Assembly: GCA_910579135.1 (NCBI GenBank)
Contig: CAJTTM010000055.1
Coordinates: 1-10,694, forward strand
DNA length: 10,694 bases
Direction: 5' to 3'
Source of the DNA: an uncultured Erysipelotrichales bacterium
GTDB taxonomy: Bacteria; Bacillota_I; Bacilli_A; Erysipelotrichales; Coprobacillaceae
Below, piece after piece: positions 7,349 through 10,694 of this stretch (its first letter is position 1; every line of letters starts with the position of its first letter). The position numbers and the translations under genes were made by a program. The notes under the pieces were generated by a model, which saw only the letters and a program-made list of their open reading frames with translations, did no database searches and was not told the origin of the DNA.

Positions 7349-8584
7349 ATGAGACATATACCAGTGGCATATGCTACAGAAGAAGATTATGTGGTTTGCA
7401 CAATTGTATCTATGCTATCTGTCCTGGAAACAGCAGATTCGGATACTTATTATGATTTTTACATTCTTGTGGATAAAGATTTCACAGAGGAATCCAAAGG
7501 AAAAATACTGGAGATTTTAGAAGCCTATAAATCACGGTGCAGTATAATGTTTAAAATGGTGGGACAGATTTTTGATAATGTATGTTTGAGAATTGATTTT
7601 ATTAAAAAACCCACTTATTTTCGATTACTGTTACCGAGGTTACTGCAGGAAGAAAGATGCATATATTTAGATTCTGACACTGTAATTTGTACAGATTTGC
7701 AGAAACTATTTGATATGGAAATGGGGGAAACATACCTTGCAGGGGTAAAGGCACCCGGATATATATTGCATTCCAGTGAAACTTCCCGTAAACAAGCTTT
7801 ATTGCCAAATATGCAACAGTATATTAATGCAGGGGTTTTACTGATGAATTTGGATCAGATGCGTAAGGACTGCGTTGTGGAGAAGTTTTTACGTCTGATT
7901 CCATTAAAAATGGAATCACAGGATCAGGATATTATAAATAGTGTTTGTTATGATAAAATTACATTTCTTCCTTTTGAATTTAATGTGATGATAAAGTACG
8001 CTGCCTGGAAAATGGAGGATTATGCAGAGGTTTTCCAGGCAGAAGAGTTAAAAAAAGCCTGGAATGATCCAAGTATCATTCATTATGCTGACCGGACAAA
8101 ACCATGGAAAAATTTGAATTGTATAATGGGAGATTTTTGGTGGAGTACATGCAGGAGAAGCCCTATATGGAACCGCTTCTTTAAAAATGAGTCAGAAAGT
8201 CTGTTTTTTGAAACTCTTTATTCCGCAACATGTGGTATAAACAGAATAACAACAAAAAGGACAGGGGCTTTATTTGATCTAAAATTCAAAAAAGAATTGA
8301 TAATATTTGGAGCGGGAGATAGAGCGAATAGCTTTATTCAATATTTGAAAAATTATGGGATGACACCAGAATATATTATGGTATCGAATAAGGAAGGAAA
8401 TCCGCAGGTATTAGCAGGGATTAAAGTAAAAGAGTTGTCAGATATAGGCGATAGCAATATGACAAAAACTGTAGTGATTGCAACATTAGAAAAATATCAT
8501 GTTGAGATACTGCTATTGCTGAAGAAGTTTAAATTTAAAGAAATTATACCATTAAGTGATAAGTGGAATTTGACTAAACTGTAA
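7349..8584 (+). CDS. Glycosyltransferase family 8 (LgtC-like) with a C-terminal Rossmann-like domain
   Basis: This 411-residue protein starts IPVAYATEEDYV (4-15), the family 8 first strand that holds the nucleotide. CIYLDSDTVI (104-113) is the DxD metal-binding motif (Asp108, Asp110). YINAGVLLMNL (158-168), DQDIIN (192-197) and IIHYADRTKPW (243-253) are the conserved acceptor and diphosphate-binding segments of LgtC/GspA-like retaining galactosyl- or glucosyltransferases. The catalytic domain ends near 290. From about 314 to 411 there is a Rossmann-like domain beginning ELIIFGAGDRA (316-326), followed by a second strand EYIMVSN and KTVVIAT, not found in plain LgtC. It should use UDP-Glc, UDP-Gal or a related donor; which one cannot be read. 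It sits 41 nt after the family 2 transferase, the pair probably acting successively on one chain. Confidence 0.9.
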   Translation: MRHIPVAYATEEDYVVCTIVSMLSVLETADSDTYYDFYILVDKDFTEESKGKILEILEAYKSRCSIMFKMVGQIFDNVCLRIDFIKKPTYFRLLLPRLLQEERCIYLDSDTVICTDLQKLFDMEMGETYLAGVKAPGYILHSSETSRKQALLPNMQQYINAGVLLMNLDQMRKDCVVEKFLRLIPLKMESQDQDIINSVCYDKITFLPFEFNVMIKYAAWKMEDYAEVFQAEELKKAWNDPSIIHYADRTKPWKNLNCIMGDFWWSTCRRSPIWNRFFKNESESLFFETLYSATCGINRITTKRTGALFDLKFKKELIIFGAGDRANSFIQYLKNYGMTPEYIMVSNKEGNPQVLAGIKVKELSDIGDSNMTKTVVIATLEKYHVEILLLLKKFKFKEIIPLSDKWNLTKL

Positions 8585-8601
8585 CTAATTTGGGAGGAAT
8601 A

Positions 8602-10560
8602 ATGAAAAAGTTTGCGGTAGTTGCTGTGGGATACAATCGGTTGAGTTCATTAAAGCGATTGTTAGCCGCATTAGAAAATGCGGAATATGGCTCTGATCAT
8701 ATAGCCCTAATTATTAGTCTTGATTTTTATCATGAAGATATATTGAGAGTGTTTGCAGAAAAATTCCATTGGAGCCATGGAAACAAAATTTTAAATTTTT
8801 ATGATACGAAACAAGGGCTTCGAAAACATATATTACAATGTGGAAATTATTTAAACAAATATGATCTGGATGCAATCGCTGTATTCGAAGATGATATATT
8901 GCCATCCAGAGCTTATTATATGTATATGAAAGAGGCTGTAAATTTTTATGAGAATAGTTGTCAGATAGCCGGAATAGCATTATATTCTTTTCGAATAAAT
9001 CCCTTTTTAAGGCGCCCCTTTTATCCTATTTTAAATGGACAGGATACATTTTTAATGCAATTTCCGTGTTCATGGGGGCAAATTTGGACTAGAGAACAAT
9101 GGAATGGATTTTATAACTGGTATTTAGAACATGAGAATATTGCAATTAATGCAGATAACATACCAGTAGCTGTATCTGATTGGCCATCTTCATCATGGCT
9201 GAAATATTATACAAAATATTGTGTTGAGAAAAATAAATATTTTGTTTATCCCTATACTGCTTTATCAACAAATTTTAATGAGCCAGGAACGCATGTGAAG
9301 GAAGAGGACAGTATATTTCAGCTGGTAATACAGGAACAGGTAAAACAGAATTATTCTTTTTGCGACACAAATTCGGAGGTTCTCTATGATGTGTTTTTTG
9401 AAAGAATTGGTTTGGGTAAAACGTTAGGGATTGAAGAAAAGGATTTGTGTGTTGACCTTTATGGCAGTAAAGGCAGTCATGGAGGGAAGAGGTATTGGCT
9501 TACTACTGTAAAAAGAGATTATAAAGTAGTTGATACATTTGGAAGGAAAATGATACCTCAGGAACAAAATATAATATACAGTATAAAAGGTAGTTCGATT
9601 TATCTGTATGATACAATGGATATGAAGGATACCCCTGAAAATTTGGAAAAGAATATATTATTATGCAAAGAAGGAAAGAAACTTGTCTTATATGGTGCAG
9701 GGGATATTGGAAACCGCTGGTTAGAACATTTAGGTTCGGAAAGAGTATATTGTTTTGCAGATACAAATAAAACGGGCGAAGTGATAAATGGAAAGAAAGT
9801 TTTAAGCCTTGATATACTAAAGAATATGCAAAGTGATATCAAAATATATATTTCAACATCATATGAAAAGAAGGATGAGATATACAAAAAGCTAGTGGAA
9901 GCTGGCCTGGAAAAAAATGTTGTAGGTTCTCCTTATTTGGACAAAGATATTTTCGCGGAATGGGATACTTTTATTGATGAGAAATCAGAACTGGAAGGGA
10001 GAAATGCTTTTTTAAAAGGAGTGCAGTTGCATTGCAGTAAATTGGGATATGCATCTTATATAGCAGCAAAGACTGCTCTTTTCAATACATATATTGGAAG
10101 ATACTGCTCCATAGGGCCCAATGTAAGAATTGTTGTTGGGCAGCATCCTACAAGAAATTTTGTATCAACACATCCTATATTTTATTCTACCCAACAAATA
10201 ATTAAAAAAACATATGTTACTGATAATTTATTTGAAGAACATAGAGTTACGAAAAACGGCTACATGGTTGAGATTGGAAATGATGTATGGATTGGTGATG
10301 GTGCTGTTCTTATGGAAGGTGTAACAATTGCAGATGGTACAATTGTGGCATCAGGGGCAAATGTTGTGAAAGATACAGAGCCTTATTCTATTGTAGGTGG
10401 GAATCCTGCTAAAATAATACGTTATCGATTTGATGAAGAGCAGAGAAAATTTTTATTAAATTTGCAATGGTGGAATAAGGGAGAGACATGGATAGAGAAA
10501 TATGCGGATTCTTTTTATGATGTAGAAAAACTTAAATTAAGGCTGAAAGAGAAGGAATAA
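8602..10560 (+). CDS. Trifunctional fusion: glycosyltransferase, Rossmann-like domain and hexapeptide acetyltransferase
   Basis: This 652-residue protein joins three parts. Residues 1-250 resemble a GT-A glycosyltransferase: FAVVAVGYNR (4-13), LIISLD (36-41), and VFEDDILPS (94-102) as an acidic metal-site candidate, with a CSWGQIW segment (146-152). Residues about 355-440 are a Rossmann-like domain beginning LVLYGAGDIGNRW (361-373). Residues about 475-610 are a left-handed beta-helix acetyltransferase of the CatB/xenobiotic-acyltransferase type: YIGRYCSIGPNVRI (497-510), GQHPTRNFVSTHP (513-525, His515 a likely catalytic base), IGNDVWIGDGAVLMEGV (568-584) and VGGNPAKIIRYRF (598-610). It plausibly adds a sugar and O- or N-acetylates the same or a neighbouring residue. 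GGGAGG (8592-8597) lies 4 nt before the ATG, and an in-frame TTG at 8590 overlaps that site. Much longer than single-domain relatives, it shows no break or frameshift. Confidence 0.88.
   Translation: MKKFAVVAVGYNRLSSLKRLLAALENAEYGSDHIALIISLDFYHEDILRVFAEKFHWSHGNKILNFYDTKQGLRKHILQCGNYLNKYDLDAIAVFEDDILPSRAYYMYMKEAVNFYENSCQIAGIALYSFRINPFLRRPFYPILNGQDTFLMQFPCSWGQIWTREQWNGFYNWYLEHENIAINADNIPVAVSDWPSSSWLKYYTKYCVEKNKYFVYPYTALSTNFNEPGTHVKEEDSIFQLVIQEQVKQNYSFCDTNSEVLYDVFFERIGLGKTLGIEEKDLCVDLYGSKGSHGGKRYWLTTVKRDYKVVDTFGRKMIPQEQNIIYSIKGSSIYLYDTMDMKDTPENLEKNILLCKEGKKLVLYGAGDIGNRWLEHLGSERVYCFADTNKTGEVINGKKVLSLDILKNMQSDIKIYISTSYEKKDEIYKKLVEAGLEKNVVGSPYLDKDIFAEWDTFIDEKSELEGRNAFLKGVQLHCSKLGYASYIAAKTALFNTYIGRYCSIGPNVRIVVGQHPTRNFVSTHPIFYSTQQIIKKTYVTDNLFEEHRVTKNGYMVEIGNDVWIGDGAVLMEGVTIADGTIVASGANVVKDTEPYSIVGGNPAKIIRYRFDEEQRKFLLNLQWWNKGETWIEKYADSFYDVEKLKLRLKEKE
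10551..10556 (+). promoter_or_regulatory. Ribosome binding site of the short ORF at 10563
   Basis: GAAGGA inside the last codons of the fusion gene lies 6 nt before the ATG at 10563. The good spacing suggests the 35-codon ORF is actually translated, or descends from a gene that was. Confidence 0.5.
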
Positions 10561-10562
10561 AA

Positions 10563-10670
10563 ATGAAAAAAGTGTTGATCTGGGGGCCGGGGATATTGCG
10601 AAACAATGCTGTTATGAAGGGAATACAGAAAAGAAATGTTAAAAATCACAGTGATCACCGTATGCTATAA
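10563..10670 (+). pseudogene. Possible truncated stump of a gene beginning with the same Rossmann-like domain
   Basis: A well-placed ribosome binding site precedes an ATG opening a 35-codon frame whose start (KKVLIWGPGI) resembles the first strand and glycine loop of the Rossmann-like domain in the five genes upstream. The similarity seems to last about 25 residues (to QKRNV), then the frame runs into NHSDHRML and stops. The frame therefore contains only the first strand and helix of the domain. In another frame, a family 2 glycosyltransferase begins at 10636 within it. A deletion that removed most of a gene and joined its stump to the next gene would explain this. Alternatively it is a genuine small coupling ORF, or a sequencing frameshift split one gene in two. 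I cannot separate these from the window alone. Confidence 0.4.
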
Positions 10671-10694
10671 TGCTGAAGATAAAATAAGAGAAAC
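10636..10694 (+). CDS. 5' end of a family 2 glycosyltransferase (partial)
   Basis: The ATG opens a frame that runs off the right edge. The 19 visible residues, LKITVITVCYNAEDKIRET after the Met, match the first strand and start of helix of a GT-A family 2 glycosyltransferase, where ITVCYN is the typical nucleotide-contacting segment. AAGGGA (10617-10622) is 13 nt upstream, a somewhat long spacing. Its start lies within the 35-codon ORF at 10563 in a different frame, so coupling to that ORF is possible. It would be another glycosyltransferase of the operon; the rest of the gene is needed to say more. Confidence 0.7.
   Translation, partial: MLKITVITVCYNAEDKIRE

Noticed and set aside
1..10694. 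tRNA, rRNA, CRISPR array, insertion sequence or attachment site
   Set aside because: I saw no direct repeat array, transposase motif, terminal inverted repeats or cloverleaf-like segment. Intergenic space is at most 112 nt and holds only the weak hairpin and mini-ORF described.

Overview
The window is AT-rich DNA with long runs of A and T, AGGA/GGAGG-type ribosome binding sites and occasional TTG starts. This fits a low-GC Firmicute, possibly a gut Clostridia/Lachnospiraceae type. That assignment is inferred from composition and gene content; there is no rRNA or other taxonomic marker here. All credible genes lie on the + strand, mostly with gaps of 0-58 nt, and I see no convincing internal terminator. 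It reads as a slice of one long operon for cell-surface glycan or glycoconjugate synthesis, with both ends cut by the window.

Layout. Positions 1-54 hold the tail of an unidentified gene. Positions 113-2614 form a three-gene block: an extended-SDR nucleotide-sugar epimerase/dehydratase, an ATP-grasp ligase, and a YfcE/MJ0936-type metallophosphoesterase whose start lies inside the ATP-grasp gene. A 112-nt gap follows, holding a weak hairpin and an 11-codon mini-ORF with a good ribosome binding site. Next comes a cytoplasmic beta-propeller-like protein of unknown role (2727-3908). Five modular enzymes follow: a radical SAM protein, an FkbM-type methyltransferase, a family 2 glycosyltransferase, a family 8 glycosyltransferase, and a large glycosyltransferase/acetyltransferase fusion. 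At the right edge a 35-codon ORF that looks like the stump of another gene overlaps the start of a further family 2 glycosyltransferase.

The most striking feature is a small Rossmann-like domain with an I-x-GxG-type start (IYGAG, IYGLG, IMGAG, IFGAG, LYGAG). It recurs in all five consecutive enzymes between 3916 and 10560. It sits at the N-terminus in two, at the C-terminus in two, and between two catalytic domains in the last. The short ORF at 10563 begins the same way (LIWGPG). The repeated module suggests a shared ligand or a shared assembly role across enzymes with unrelated chemistry.

Working together, the epimerase, ATP-grasp and phosphoesterase could make or trim an unusual sugar or an amide-linked substituent. 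The three glycosyltransferase domains would build the chain, and FkbM, radical SAM and hexapeptide acetyltransferase domains would decorate it. No flippase, polymerase or priming transferase is in the window, so the final product (capsule, exopolysaccharide, teichoic-type polymer or glycoprotein) cannot be decided from it.
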